NCBI GenBank assembly: GCA_027563935.2
Contig: CM050454.1
Coordinates: 48,636,596 to 48,700,595 of the forward strand
Origin: Costus lasius
Taxonomy: Eukaryota; Streptophyta; Magnoliopsida; Zingiberales; Costaceae
DNA length: 64,000 nucleotides
Direction of reading: 5' to 3'
Of the stretch, positions 46,601 to 60,242 are shown piece after piece. Positions within the stretch are counted from its first letter, which is position 1. Every line of letters starts with the position of its first letter. The notes under the pieces were generated by a model. It had not been told where the DNA came from and searched no databases. It worked only from the letters and a program-made list of their open reading frames with translations. Made by a program: the position numbers and the translations under genes.

Positions 46601-47535
46601 TCCACCTCATGCTGTCCCACCTGTCTTCTTCTCTTGAGTTCCTGTACATTTGAACAAATGTGAACTCCACATGCAGTGTCCAACACCCATGATATGGAAG
46701 AAGAAACCATGACTTCAGTCACGTAAATACCTGAGCCAGAAGCAAAACTTCCCTTCTTGTCTCCTTGGAGCGCTTTACAGTCCTTTTTCCAGTGACCCAG
46801 CTGGCCACAATGGAAACATCTGTATTCCTTCAACCGCTTAACCTTTTGTTTCAGAGCCTTGCTGTAGCTCTTAACAGGGGCTTTGCCCTTCTTCCCCTTC
46901 TTCTTATTCCTTGAAGGAATTAGCAAGACAGAGGATGAAGGCTTTCCCTTTAGAGTCAACTCTATAGTCAAGAGCATATTCAGTAACTCTGCCGGCGTAC
47001 AGTCGATCTTGTTCATATTAAAGTTAATGATGAACGGATCGAAAGAGGTCGGGAGAGACTGCAATATGATGTCTACAGCAAGCTCCTGATTGATGGTATG
47101 TCCCAGTTTCTCTAGAGCCTCCTTGTACCCAATCATCTTGAGTACGTGAGCTCCCACTGGACTTCCTTCAGCCAGTTTGCTCTGAAAGAAAAGCTTAGTC
47201 AAATTATAGCGTTCAGTCCTAGCCTGTGCAGCATACAGCAGCTTGAGGTTTGCTATAATTTGTATAGCAGATAGATCCTCATGCTGACGCTGCAGCTATG
47301 GCGTCATAGACGCAAGCATCAGGCAAGCAACATCAATGCTATCATTGACATGCTTCTCATAGGCATCCCGAACCGCCCTTGCGGCGTTCGCAGCGGGTTG
47401 AGGCGGTATAGCTGTCTCGAGGACATACAGCTTCCTCTCTGCCTTAAGAACAATCTTAAGGTGTCCGTACCAGTCTGAGAAGTTTGGTCCAGCAAACTTC
47501 TCCCTTTCCAGTAGGGATCGCACATTGAAATTCGT
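43657..47535 (-). pseudogene. Cop5 gag-pol, one frame with three nonsense codons
   Basis: The frame spans 1293 codons including the stop, with all domains of Cop3: knuckle CFHCGQLGHWKKDC, DTACG, integrase, YVDD, RNase H. The usual gag ATG is ACG at 47535-47533. In-frame stops are TAG at 47296-47298 (CCG in relatives), TGA at 46594-46596 (CGA) and TAG at 44098-44100 (CAG). Catalytic motifs otherwise remain, so decay is by point mutation only. Under the leader-intron model the ACG would be an internal Thr codon and not a lost start. Confidence 0.93.
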
Positions 47536-49429
47536 GGTGTTCGTTGCTGCAGTAATCTACAACAATGCAAGAACAGCAAGGTCAGTATCAATGTGAGAAT
47601 CAATTCAGGACTTAAGAATGATTCTTTTCTCACTATTTTATCTGGCTGAAAAATCCAGCAAAACAGCCCGAAAGAGTAAAACTCTTTTAGTGAGATGGGA
47701 TCCAGATTTCATACTTGGTCTCCGCGTCCCGCTCAGGCGAGATAAGATGCACAGAGAGTACAAGCACTAGTCTCTGGTAGGCAATCCCTGCCAATCGCCA
47801 ACCCGTGCGATTCCCCTTCATCTGGGCAATCCAGCAGACTGTGCCAACTGAGTTGGTACAACACAGTCTCTGATCCCACAGATGGCTGCCTCCATATAGC
47901 TACCATATGCTCCACATATGTAGCCTACATGGTCAAGCTGACCCAACCTACTCCCTGGACCACCACGTGCTATGCTGAGCAACGAGAAGCGATAAATCCC
48001 TTCCCTGTAACACGCAGGTGTAATCACACACCGTCTGAAGATAGATGGGCGTGCCCACTGAGTGGGTACAACACGACCCCAACGATAGTCAGAACAGTAA
48101 GGTTTCGCGCCAGAAGGCTTACGAGCTTGATATTTTAGCGTTGGATTTTAACGGTCTTTTATCTTCTTAACTATCATGCAAACCCTATGGTGATAGCAGA
48201 AGATTAAATCATGCAATTCTAATTATATAAACAATAAATAGAAAGCATGCTGATCTTATGTGGTAAAAGCCCATTAAGCCTAGGTAAGACCTTAATTTAA
48301 ATTAAGTCTTCACTTGAGCTCTTGATGGGTCTTTTGCATCTCATCTGGCCCAACCCAGGGCCCAAGCGCCCACTGCAGCTCAGGTGCGCCCACCAGGTAA
48401 ATGCGCCTGTCCCAGAGTCGAACCCTGGACCTCCCACCTGGTCAATCCACTGCTGCATGCGTCTCTGCCATGTGTGCTCTGTGCTCATGTCTGATTAAAA
48501 TTACAATTCAATCTATCTAGACATGATTGACACGCAGGTCAATTACACTTTATAAATTAATTAAAATGTGATGCGCAGATCACAATTATAATAATTTACA
48601 ATTAATCCAGGCACGCAGGCCCCAGCACAGCACACACATTAAAATTGGGCAGCCCACATAAGATTAAATAAACAAGCATCATGTTATACATTCAACATGT
48701 GATCCAAACAAGAAAATAAAATTTTCGAAAACCCATTGGCATCTGTTTTATTTTCCTTATGTGCCCTACTACCTTACAATGGTCCATTATTAGGGATCCA
48801 CTCATCAGATCTAGTCAGACCCACTACCCTAGCATGCACCAAGTCCTAACTGACTTGAGTCGACCCAGTGGTCAACAATGCATGTGTTGGGCTGAACGAT
48901 CCTCAAGAGTTCTGGCAAGCGGGTGTGACCCCGAGCCTAACTCAAGAGCGTTCACTGGTTGTCTCAACCAGACATCGCTACACGACTGTCTGCAGTCGAC
49001 CCATAGCCACCTCGTGCTTGCGCACAGGTGCCATCTGGTCGACCCATCTAGGCTGTCAGATGATCTGATCAGACAGGTTGGATCTAGACTAGACAATGAT
49101 TTCAAACCTAATAACCCGTCTAAGGTATTATAGCAGGCGCAAATGTAGATCTAGATGGATGCGCGCAAGTTAACAAGTTTTGAAACACAAAACACATCTT
49201 TAACAAGCGCCAACAAAAGATCATGCATTAACATGAATAACATGCGCCAACATCTAATCACAAGCATGTTATTTTTCGCATGGTAACAATAGATCAATGC
49301 ATTGTCGCAAACATGGAAACAAACATGTTATTGTCGCATGTTGTTAAGATTTAGATCTACACTAAATCGCAAACAAGGATCACATCAAGCAATCATGTAG
49401 ATTCATACAAAACCTGCTCTGATACCAAT
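47536..49429 (-). other. Cop5 leader and primer-binding site
   Basis: The primer site ATTGGTATCAGAGCAGG reads from 49429 on the - strand. The leader has the twin hairpins (near 47845 and 48055), the tRNA-like stretch (about 48396-48470) and the candidate acceptor AG (47557-47558), 21 nt before the gag start position. ORFs here are broken and not called. Confidence 0.85.
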
Positions 49430-51137
49430 TGAAAGTCCCACCCTAAGGGGGGGGGGGGAAACCCTAATAGACGTGCGCATATATATAAAACTTTCGAAGC
49501 GGAATTTAGGGTTTCTTAGATCGGTTAGCATGAACACATGATCAACTTGTTCAAGGATTGCAAAGAATCAACAAGAGATCATACCATAGCCATCGTTTAG
49601 ATGGTGCCTTGGAAGCTAGAGGGCGATATGGCTCTCCTCCAAAGGTGCCGCACACAAGGTGAAGATGGCTTTCTCCTTGTTGTCCTTTGTGCTAGCAAAG
49701 AGCTTCAAGAGTCCTAATCGCTTGAAGGGAAGATGAGAGATGACTCTCGGCGTAGATGAACTCCCTCTTCTTTTTGTCAAGTGTCACCACCGAAAAGAGA
49801 AGAGAAGACCAAAAAGGATGCCCGCGGCGAGAGAGTGAAGAATCCCCTTTCACGTTTGAAAACGCATAACGTTTTCAACAAAGGAAAACAGTTTTCCAAT
49901 TTTAGAAAGCACTAACTCCACTTCAACTCCCACGTTACCATCCCTCAATCAAACCATTCGAACCATACGTTCACCATAGTGAACCGGTTCCATTTGGTTT
50001 GGTTCAAGTGAATTTGGTTCAAGGACCAAGCCTTGGTCTAAATCTCATTGAACCTTAAGGTTCAAGATCTAACCATTCATCTCTCGATGCTCTTGATCTC
50101 ACCGATCTAGCATTACTACTCTCGATCGAAGCTTACCGATCTCAAGCCCTAATCAATCAAACATGATCAGACCAGATCTCACTTACAACCAGAGTTTAAA
50201 TCCCTTTAAACTGAACCAAAACAATTCAGTCCACACGATCTGACATAAGTAAGCCATATCATCAAATTGTGCGACCCTAAGGGTTTCCTTTAAATGTCGG
50301 TAATGATAACTTACGTTATCACGATCAGTGAGGGGTATCTAGCAACACATCACTGTCTCCCGATATAAAGGGAAGAGTCTTCCAAGACTACACCCAAACC
50401 ATAGCACAAGTGTGAATCCACTTCACTAGGCATACATGTTTCCTTTGCCACTGGATGTTCTTATTGGACAAGCGTGTCAAGCCTGTAGCTCCAATATGAT
50501 GAGCATGATTAGATCAGATGAACATAGTCATCTGGGTATGGCCATACACTTTCTCAATCATCACATCCAGGGCGGCCCTTTAGAACATCATACTCCAAAC
50601 AAGGAGACGGCAATCCTATGTCTATCACTAATGCCCTAACATGATTCATGTTCATTATCCAAGATAGTTTATAACCATTATGTTTCAAATGATATTGAAC
50701 TACCTCAAAACAATGCCAATCATCATTTAGAAACACAAGTGATCTCAAGTCAGAGGAAATATGCCACTTGTTTGCATACAAGGATTATTCACATTGTGAC
50801 AAGCAATTGAATATCCTAGTAGGGTCTGTCCAGTACATCCAATGTACCCATGAGTCTACTTCTTATTCCATGCTCGAAGCATCCTATAAGATTAGAACAC
50901 ATATTAGTCTCAATCATATCAAGGCTGTCTCATGTTCACCAAGATATCTCGACTAAGGACTTAACTGCATGTCAGCCAAGCTGAACAGCATTGAGACATT
51001 ATTCAGAAGTATACACATTGCAGCAGATAATGTAACAACCTGAATAACAACCATTGCCTTTATAAACATAGAGTTTATACATGATACTGATATAATCCCA
51101 AGGCCTCAAACATTAACCATAAGGGCATACCCCAACA
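49430..51137 (-). repeat. Cop5 5' LTR
   Basis: It is 1708 bp and ends in CTTTCA directly before the primer site. ATG-GCT-ATG with GTATGA reads from 49593 to 49579. It has a G/C run of 12 near 49447-49458. Confidence 0.95.
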
Positions 51138-51198
51138 AGTACATATTCGCAGATGTAAACAAATATAGATAATGACAATGCCAGAATGATATATGTAA
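51138..51198 (-). repeat. CopB7 LTR, middle piece between Cop5 and Cop6
   Basis: The piece starts with the Cop5 duplication AGTAC (51138-51142) and ends with the Cop6 duplication TGTAA (51194-51198). The 51 bases between them join the two larger LTR pieces. Confidence 0.85.
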
Positions 51199-52884
51199 TG
51201 AAGAAACCCCTTTCAAGAGGGGGGCGAAACCCTATGTAGGCGCATATCATGAATTGCGCAAGGAAGCATAGGGTTTGTTGGGATCTTTTGCATGCCATAT
51301 GATCAACATCATAACTTGTATAGATAAGAAGTAATTCATACCATAGCCATGAGTGGATGGCGACTTGGAAGTAAAGATCGAAGGGGATCTTCTCCAAAGA
51401 AGACACACACCAAAGTGATGAAGACTTCCTTCTTGCGCACCTCTTGTGCTAGCAAAAGTGCCAAGTTGTCCTTGTGTGGAGAAGATGAGATCTTTGCTAG
51501 GGCGATGAAGCTCTCACACTTGCTTGCGTGAACTCCCCTCTACACGAGAGTGGATCGGCCACACAAAATCAGAACCGAAATGTGTTTTGGCGTTTACAAG
51601 TTAAGTGGCGTTACATGACTTCCAATTATGGAAAGTCATGAAGCCATGCGCTTAAATCCATGCAAACCGCCCAAAAACGCTTTCATCATGAACCATGCGT
51701 TCACACATGTGTGAACCGGTTCAATCCAATGGTTCAATGCGTTTGGTACAAAGACCAAACCAAACCAGCCCAAGCCATGGTCTAGATCTCTCTGAACCAA
51801 ATGGTTCAAGATCTAACCGTTCATCTCTTGATGCCTTTGATCTCACCGATCTAGCATCACTACTCTCGATCGAAGCTTACCGATCTCATGCCCTAATCAA
51901 TCAAACATGACCAGACCAGATCTCACTTACAATCAGAGTTCAAACTCCTTTAAACTGAATCAAAACAATTCAGTCCACACGATCTGACTCAAGAAAGCCA
52001 TATCACCAAATTGTGTGACCCTGAGGGTTTCCTTTAAATGTCGGTAACGATAACTTACGTTATCACGACCAGTGAGGGGTATCTAGCAACACATCACTGT
52101 CTCCCGATATAAAGGAAAAAGTCTTCCAAGACTACACCCAAACCACAGCACAAGTGTGAATCAACTTCACAAGGCATGCATGTATCCTTTGCCTACTGGA
52201 TGTTCTTATTGGACAAGCGGGTCAAGCTTGTAACTCCAATATGATGAGCATGATCAGATCAGATGAACATAGTCACCTGGGTATGGCCATACACTTTCTC
52301 AATCATCTCATCTAGGGGGCCCCTATAGAACATCACACTCCTTCAACAAGGAGACGGCAATCCTATATCTATCACTAGTGCCCTAACCTGAATCATAATC
52401 ATTATCCAAGATAGTCTATAACCATTATATTTCAAATGATATTGAACTACCTCAAAACAATGACAATCATCATTTAGAAACACAAGTGATCTCAAGTCAA
52501 AGGACATGTGCCACTTGATGCAAACAAGGATTATTCACATTGTGACAAGCAATTGAATATCCTAGTAGGGTCTGTCCAGTACATCCAATGTACCCGTGAG
52601 TCTACATCTTATTCCATGCTCGAAGCATCCTATAAGATTAGAACACATATTAGTCTCAATCATATCAAGGCTATCTCATGTTCACCAAGATATCTTGACT
52701 AAGGACATATGCATGTCAGCCTAGCTGAACAGCTTTGAGACATTATTCAGAAGTATACATATTGCAGCAGACAATGCAACATACTGAATAACAACCATTG
52801 CCTTTATAAACATAAAAGTTTATATACATGATACTGATACAATCCCAAGGCCTCAAACATTAGCCTTAAGGGCATACCCCAACA
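51199..52884 (-). repeat. Cop6 3' LTR
   Basis: On the - strand it runs TGTTGGGG (52884) to GTTTCTTCA (51199). It is one base shorter than its partner because of an A-run difference. Confidence 0.95.
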
Positions 52885-52895
52885 ATCTCCCACTT
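52885..52895 (-). other. Cop6 polypurine tract
   Basis: AAGTGGGAGAT on the - strand abuts the 3' LTR. Confidence 0.85.
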
Positions 52896-52904
52896 GCACT
52901 TAAT

Positions 52905-55900
52905 CTAATGGTTGAGAAATCTCAAACCCATATTATTACAGTGCTTCTCATGCTTCTGCTGCGCCAGAGGCTTGGTAAGCGGGTCAGCTAGATTGTCGTC
53001 TGTATGAACCTTGCAGATTTTGATCTCGCCTCGATCAATGATCTCCCGGATCAAGTGAAACCGTCTCTGTATGTGCTTGGACTTCTGGTGCGACCGTGGT
53101 TCCTTTGCTTGTGCTATAGCTCCAGTGTTATCACAGAAGATAACCAAAGGATCTGCACTCGAAGGAACGACACCAAGTTCCTGAATGAACTTACAAATCC
53201 ACACTGCCTCCTTGGATGCTTCCGAGGCTGCAACATACTCGGCTTCTGTTGTGGAATCAGCAACAGTTGACTGTTTGAAACTTTTCCACACCACTGCTCC
53301 ACCATTCAAGCTAAAAACATAGCCTGATTGCGATCGGAAATCATCCTGGTCCGACAGGAACGAAGCGTCAGTATATCCTACAATACTGAGTTCTTCCTGA
53401 CCACCATATATCAAGAACATATCTTTGGACCTCCGCAGATATTTTAAAATGTTCTTGACCGCAATCTAGTGTGCCTGACCTGGATTACTTTGGAATCGAC
53501 TGGTCACGCTTAACCCGTAAGCGACGTCTGGGCGAGTACACAACATCGCATACATAATGGACCCAAAAGCTGAAGCATAAGGCGTATTGTCCATTTCATC
53601 TTTCTCAGTCTGTGTTTGTGGACACTGACTCTTTGAAAGATTCAAACCTTGTCTGACTGGTAGATATACTCTTTTAGAATTCTCTAAATGAAATCTCTCC
53701 AGGACTTTATCGATGTAAGTACTCTAGCACAGCCCGAGAAGCCTCTTAGATCTATCCCTGTAGATCTTCACACCTAATACATAGGCTGCTTCTCCTAGAT
53801 CTTTCATCTGAAAACATTTTCCTAACCATGCCTTAACAGCATGCAGTTCAGGAATATCGTTTCCAATGATTAAGATATCATCAACGTAGAGGACTAGGAA
53901 AGTAATCACGCTCCCACTAAACCTCTTATATACACACGGGTCATCTTCGTTCTTGATGAAACCAAACTCAGAGATTGATTTATCAAAACGAATATTCTAG
54001 CTTCTAGATGCTTGTTTAAGTCCATAAATGGACTTCTTTAACTTGCATATTTTATGACGATCTGATGGATTAGTGAAACCTTCAGGTTGTGTCATATACA
54101 CATCCTCATCCAGTTTTCCATTAAGGAAAGCGGTCTTCACATCCATCTGCCAGATCTCATAATCGTAATATGCTGCTATCGCGAAAAGAATCCGAATAGA
54201 CTTGAACATGGCTACAGGAGAGAAAGTTTCATCATAATCTATCCCGTAGATTTGTTTGAAACCTTTCACTACTAGCCTGCCTTTATAGGTAACCACGTTA
54301 CCATCCATGTCAATCTTCTTCTTGAAGATCCATTTACAGCCTATAGGAATTACTCCCAGAGGCGGATCAACCAAATCCCAGACTTGGTTATCTGACATGG
54401 AGCCCATTTCGGCTCGCATAGCTTCAAGCCATCTAGCTGACTCCGGTCCACTGACCGCATCCACATAAGTGAGGGGTTCATCATTTACAATGATGTAGAC
54501 TCCGTCATAGCGCTCAGGCTGTCGACGGATCCTTCCCGATCTTCGCGGTTCCCGTGATATCTGAGCCTCAGGTTGTTCAATAACCTGTTCTACCGGCTCA
54601 GGCTCATCCAACTGTGCTTGACTACTTTGTCCTTCCTCTGGATTCTCATCCAGCTTTATTTCTCTCCCACTGGCCTCTTACAGAAGAAACTCCTTCTCAA
54701 GAAAAATGGCCGTCCGAGCAACAAATACCTTGTTCTCTTTGGGATCGTAGAAATAATAACCCTTAGTTTCCTTAGGGTAACCGACAAAGATGCATTTCTC
54801 AGATCTGCTCTCCAGTTTCCCAGAGGCGAGCTTTTTGACATAAGCCTCGCAACCCCAGACCTTAACAAATGTCAAGCTAGGCTGTTTCCCATACCATAAC
54901 TCATATGGAGTCTTTGAAACTGCCTTGGATGGCACTCGGTTTAGTACCTTTGCAGCTGTTTCCAGTGCAAAACCCCAAAAGGAGTAAGGTAGAGTAGCCT
55001 GACTCATCATAGAACGAACCATATCAAGTAACGTTCTATTTCTCCTCTCGGACACACCATTCCATTGCGGTGTTCCTGGCGGAGTGAGCTGTGAGATAAT
55101 CCCACACTCTTTTAGATAGTCAGTAAACGCATGACTCAAGTAATCTCCACCTCGATCAGAACGAAGTGCCTTGATATTTCGGCCTAGCTGATTTTGTACT
55201 TCATTTTTGAACTCTTTGAACTTGTCAAAAGATTCACTCTTATGTCTCATAAGATAGACATACCCATATCTACTGAAATCATCAGTAAAGGTAATGAAGT
55301 ACGAATAGCCACCTCTGGCATGTTTACTAAATGGCCCACACACATCACTGTGTATAAGGTCAAGTAAACCTAAAGCCCTTTGACCTTTGTGAGGAAAAGG
55401 AGCCTTCGTCATTTTACCCATTAAACAAGCTTTGCATGTATCAATCTCCTCATAGGAGAATGATCCCAGCAGTCCATGATCATGCAACCGCTTAATGCGC
55501 TTCTTGTTAATATGGCCTAAACGACTATGCCATAGCAAGGTGCTGTCATCAGCATACTTGGCTTTCTTATTATCAATGTTTTGTATAGAATATTCCATGT
55601 CCAACATGAATAACCCATTGTTAATTGAACCAGTAGCATAAACAATATTATCAAGAGTAAGATAACACTTTGAAATCTTGCATTCAAAGGAAAACCCTTT
55701 CCTGACAAGAGCAGGAATAGAGATAATATTTTTGGTAATACTGGGTACAAAGTAACAATTGTTTAATTCTAATACAATGCCAGATGGTAATGAGATGTAA
55801 TAATCCCCTATAGCAACAGCAGCAACCCGTGCCCCGTTTCCAACTCGTAGGTCCACCTCATGCTGTCCCACCTGTCTTCTTCTCTTGAGTTCCTGTACAT

Positions 55901-56789
55901 TTGAACAAATGTGAACTCCACATGCAGTGTCCAACACCCATGAAATAGAAGAAGAAGATATCATGACCTCAGTCACAAATATACCTGAGCCAGAAGCAAT
56001 GCTTCCCTTCTTGTCTCCTTGGAGCGCTTTACAGTCCTTTTTCCAGTGACCCAGCTGGCCACAGTGGAAACACCTGTTGTCCTTCGACCGCTTCACCTTT
56101 TGTTTCAGAGCCTTGCTGTAGTTCTTGACAGGGGCCTTGCCCTTCTTCCCCTTCTTCTTGTTCCTGGAGGGGAACATCAAGACAGAGGTTGAAGGCTTTC
56201 CCTTCAGAGTTTCCTCCGTAGTCAAGAGCATATTCAGCAACTCTGCCGGAGTACAATCGATTTTGTTCATATTAAAGTTAATAATGAACGCATCGAAAGA
56301 AGGCGGGAGAGACTGCAGAATAATGTCTACAGCAAGCTCCTGATTGATGGTATGCCCCAGTTTCTCCAGAGCCTCCTTGTGCCCAATCATCTTGAGCACG
56401 TGAGCTCCCACTGGGCTCCCTTCAGCCAGTTTGCTCTGAAAGAAAAGCTTGGTCAAATTATAGCGTTCAGTCCTCGCCTGTGCAGCATACAACATCTTGA
56501 GGTTTGCTATAATCTCTATAGCCGACATATCCTCATGCTGACGCTGCAGCGGTGGCGTCATAGACGCTAGCATCAGGCAAGCGACATCAATGCTATCATT
56601 GACGTGCTTTTCATAGGCATCACGAACCGCCCTTGCGGCATTCGCAGCGGGTTGAGGCGGCACAGCCGTCTCGAGGACATACAGTTTCCTCTCAGCCTTA
56701 AGAACGATCTTAAGGTGTCCGAACCAGTCAGAGAAGTTCGGCCCAGCAAACTTCTCCCTTTCCAGTAGGGATCGCACATTGAAGCTCAT
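52905..56789 (-). pseudogene. Cop6 gag-pol, one frame with four nonsense codons
   Basis: ATG 56789 opens 703 codons of Gag, knuckle (CFHCGQLGHWKKDC), protease and integrase, ending at TAA 54678-54680 (CAA in relatives). Further in-frame stops are TAG 53997-53999 (TGG), TAG 53724-53726 (CAG) and TAG 53466-53468 (TGG). RT YVDD and RNase H motifs are still legible in the same frame to the natural stop at 52905. No frameshift is seen. All four stops are single transitions. Confidence 0.93.
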
Positions 56790-58555
56790 GGTGTTCGTTG
56801 CTGAAGGAATCTACAACAATGCAAGAACAGCAAGGTCAGTATCAATGTCTAGAATCAATCCAGGACTTAAGAAAGATTCTTTTCTCACTATTTTGTCTGA
56901 CTGAAAAATCCAGTAAACAGTCCGAAAGAGTAACACTCTTTTAGTGAGATGGGATCCAGATTTCATACTTGGTCTCCGCGTCCCGCTCAGGCGAGATAAG
57001 ATGCACAGAGATGACAAGCACTAATTTCTGGTAGGCAGTACCTGCCAATCGCCAACCCGTGCGATTCCCCTTCACCTGGGCAATCCAGCAGACTGTGCCA
57101 ACTGAGTTGGTACAACACAGTCTCTGATCCCGCAGATGGCTGCCTCCATGCGCTACCATATGCGCCACATATGTAGCCTACATGGTCAAGCTGACCCGAC
57201 CTACTCCCTGGACCACCACGTGCTATGCTGAGCAACGAGAAGCGATAAATCCCTTCTCTGTAACACGCAGGTGAAATCACACACCGTCTGAAGATAGATG
57301 GACGTGCCCACTGAGTGGGTACAACACGGCTCCAACGATAGTCAGAACAGTGAGGTTTCGCGTCAGAAGGCATTACGTGCTTGATATTGTAGCGTTGGAT
57401 TTTAACGGTCTTTTATCTTCTTAACTATCATGCAAATCCTATGGTGATAGCAGAAGATAAATAAATCATGCATTTCTAATTATTTAGAAAATAAAAGAAA
57501 GCATGGATCTTATGTGGTAAAAGCCCATAGAGCCTAAGTAAGACCTTAAATCAACTTAAGTCTTCACTTGCTCTTCTTGGGTCTTTTGCATCTCATCTGG
57601 TCCAACCCAGGGCCCTAGCGCTCAATGCAGCTCAGGTGCGCCCACCAGCTGAATGCTCCTCTGCGATGTGTGCTTTTGTGCTCTTGTCTAATTAAAATAC
57701 ATTTTAATCTATCTAGACAAGCTTGACTCGCAGGTCAATTATACAATAAATTAATTAAAAATGTGATTCGCAGATCACAAAAATAATAATTTACCAGGCT
57801 CGCAGGCCCCAGCACAGCACACATTGAAAGGGCAACCCACATAAGATTAAATAAACAAGCATCATGGCATCATTCAATCAACATGTGATCCATAAAGAAA
57901 ATAAAATTTTGAAAACCCATTGGCATCAATTTTAATTTTCTTATGTGCCCTACAACCTTACAACGGTCCATTGATAGGGATCCACTCATCAATCTAGTCA
58001 GATCCACTGCCCTTGCATGCACCAAGTCCTAACTGACTCGAGTTGACCTAATGGTCAACCATGCATGCGCCAAGGGCTGAACAACCCTCATGAGTTCTGG
58101 CAAGCGGGTGTGACCCCGGGCCTAACTCATGTGTGTTCACTAGTCGTCTCAACCAGACCTCGCTATATGCCTGTGATGCAATCGACCTATAGCCACCTCG
58201 TGCTTGCGCACAGGTGCTATCTGGTCAACCCATCTAGGCTGTCAGATGGTCTGATCAGACTAATTTGATCTATACTAGATGATGCTTTCAACCCCATCAA
58301 CCCGTCTAAGGGTTTACAATAGGCGCATCTTAGATCTAATCATAGGCGCGCAAGTTAAGTTTTGATAAACAACATGAACCAAGCGCCAACAACAAGTCAT
58401 GCGAAAGCATAAACAAACAACATGCGCCACCAACAAGGTATACATCTTATTTTCGCATGAAGAAACTATTAGATCTAAACACTTGCGCAAGCATGGATCA
58501 CAAGAGCAAACATAGCAATCATATTAGCATGCATAAAGCCTGCTCTGATACCAAT
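56790..58555 (-). other. Cop6 leader and primer-binding site
   Basis: The primer site ATTGGTATCAGAGCAGG reads from 58555. The twin hairpins (near 57098 and 57312) and the candidate acceptor (AG at 56811-56812) are kept. The B-box stretch is missing near 57650. A 128-codon ORF (56987-57373) overlaps the shared leader ORF but ends in another frame than in Cop2 and Cop3. Confidence 0.83.
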
Positions 58556-60242
58556 TGAAGAAACCCCTTTCAAGAGGGGGGCGAAACCCTAAGTAGGCGC
58601 ATATCATGAATTGCGCAAGGAAGCATAGGGTTTGTTGGGATCTTTTGCATGCCATATGATCAACATCATAACTTGTATAGATAAGAAGTAATTCATACCA
58701 TAGCCATGAGTGGATGGCGACTTGGAAGTAAAGATCGAAGGGGATCTTCTCCAAAGAAGACACACACCAAAGTGATGAAGACTTCCTTCTTGCGCACCTC
58801 TTGTGCTAGCAAAAGTGCTAAGTTGTCCTTGTGTGGAGAAGATGAGATCTTTGCTAGGGCGATGAAGCTCTCACACTTGCTTGCGTGAACTCCCCTCTAC
58901 ACGAGAGTGGATCGGCCACACAAAATCAGAACCGAAATGCGTTTTGGCGTTTACAAGTTAAGTGGCATTACATGACTTCCAATTATGGAAAGTCATGAAG
59001 CCATGCGCTTAAATCCATGCAAACCGCCCAAAAACGCTTTCATCATGAACCATGCGTTCACACATGTGTGAACCAGTTCAATCCAACGGTTCAATGCGTT
59101 TGGTACAAAGACCAAACCAAACCAGCCCAAGCCATGGTCTAGATCTCTCTGAACCAAATGGTTCAAGATCTAACCGTTCATCTCTTGATGCCTTTGATCT
59201 CACCAATCTAGCATCACTACTCTCGATCGAAGCTTACCGATCTCATGCCCTAATCAATCAAACATGACCAGACCAGATCTCACTTACAATCAGAGTTCAA
59301 ACTCCTTTAAACTGAATCAAAACAATTCAGTCCACACGATCTGACTCAAGAAAGCCATATCACCAAATTGTGTGACCCTGAGGGTTTCCTTTAAATGTCG
59401 GTAACGATAACTTACGTTATCACGACCAGTGAGGGGTATCTAGCAACACATCACTGTCTCCCGATATAAAGGAAAAAGTCTTCCAAGACTACACCCAAAC
59501 CACAGCACAAGTGTGAATCAACTTCACAAGGCATGCATGTATCCTTTGCCTACTGGATGTTCTTATTGGACAAGCGGGTCAAGCTTGTAACTCCAATATG
59601 ATGAGCATGATCAGATCAGATGAACATAGTCACCTGGGTATGGCCATACACTTTCTCAATCATCTCATCTAGGGGGCCCCTATAGAACATCACACTCCTT
59701 CAACAAGGAGACGGCAATCCTATATCTATCACTAGTGCCCTAACCTGAATCATAATCATTATCCAAGATAGTCTATAACCATTATATTTCAAATGATATT
59801 GAACTACCTCAAAACAATGACAATCATCATTTAGAAACACAAAGTGATCTCAAGTCAAAGGACATGTGCCACTTGATGCAAACAAGGATTATTCACATTG
59901 TGACAAGCAATTGAATATCCTAGTAGGGTCTGTCCAGTACATCCAATGTACCCATGAGTCTACATCTTATTCCATGCTCGAAGCATCCTATAAGATTAGA
60001 ACACATATTAGTCTCAATCATATCAAGGCTGTCTCATGTTCACCAATATATCTCGACTAAGGACATATGCATGTCAGCCTAGCTGAACAGCTTTGAGACA
60101 TTATTCAGAAGTATACATATTGTAGCAGACAATGCAACATACTGAATAACAACCATTGCGTTTATAAACATAAAAGTTTATATACATGATACTGATACAA
60201 TCCCAAGGCCTCAAACATTAGCCTTAAGGGCATACCCCAACA
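58556..60242 (-). repeat. Cop6 5' LTR
   Basis: It is 1687 bp, TGTTGGGG at 60242 to GTTTCTTCA before the primer site. ATG-GCT-ATG with GTATGA reads from 58707 to 58693. Confidence 0.95.

Larger units (their letters stand above)
41929..51137 (-). mobile_element. Cop5, full-length Ty1/copia (family A), - strand, defective
   Basis: The element is 9209 bp with two LTRs of 1708 bp, TSD AGTAC at 41924-41928 and 51138-51142, primer site, leader and polypurine tract. LTRs differ at about 18 positions by eye. It is inserted in the CopB7 LTR. Gag-pol has three nonsense codons and no frameshift. Confidence 0.95.
51199..60242 (-). mobile_element. Cop6, full-length Ty1/copia (family A), - strand, defective
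   Basis: The element is 9044 bp with LTRs of 1686 and 1687 bp and TSD TGTAA at 51194-51198 and 60243-60247. LTRs differ at about 14 positions by eye. Gag-pol has four nonsense codons. The leader lacks about 65 bp that carries the tRNA-like stretch in the other copies. Confidence 0.95.
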
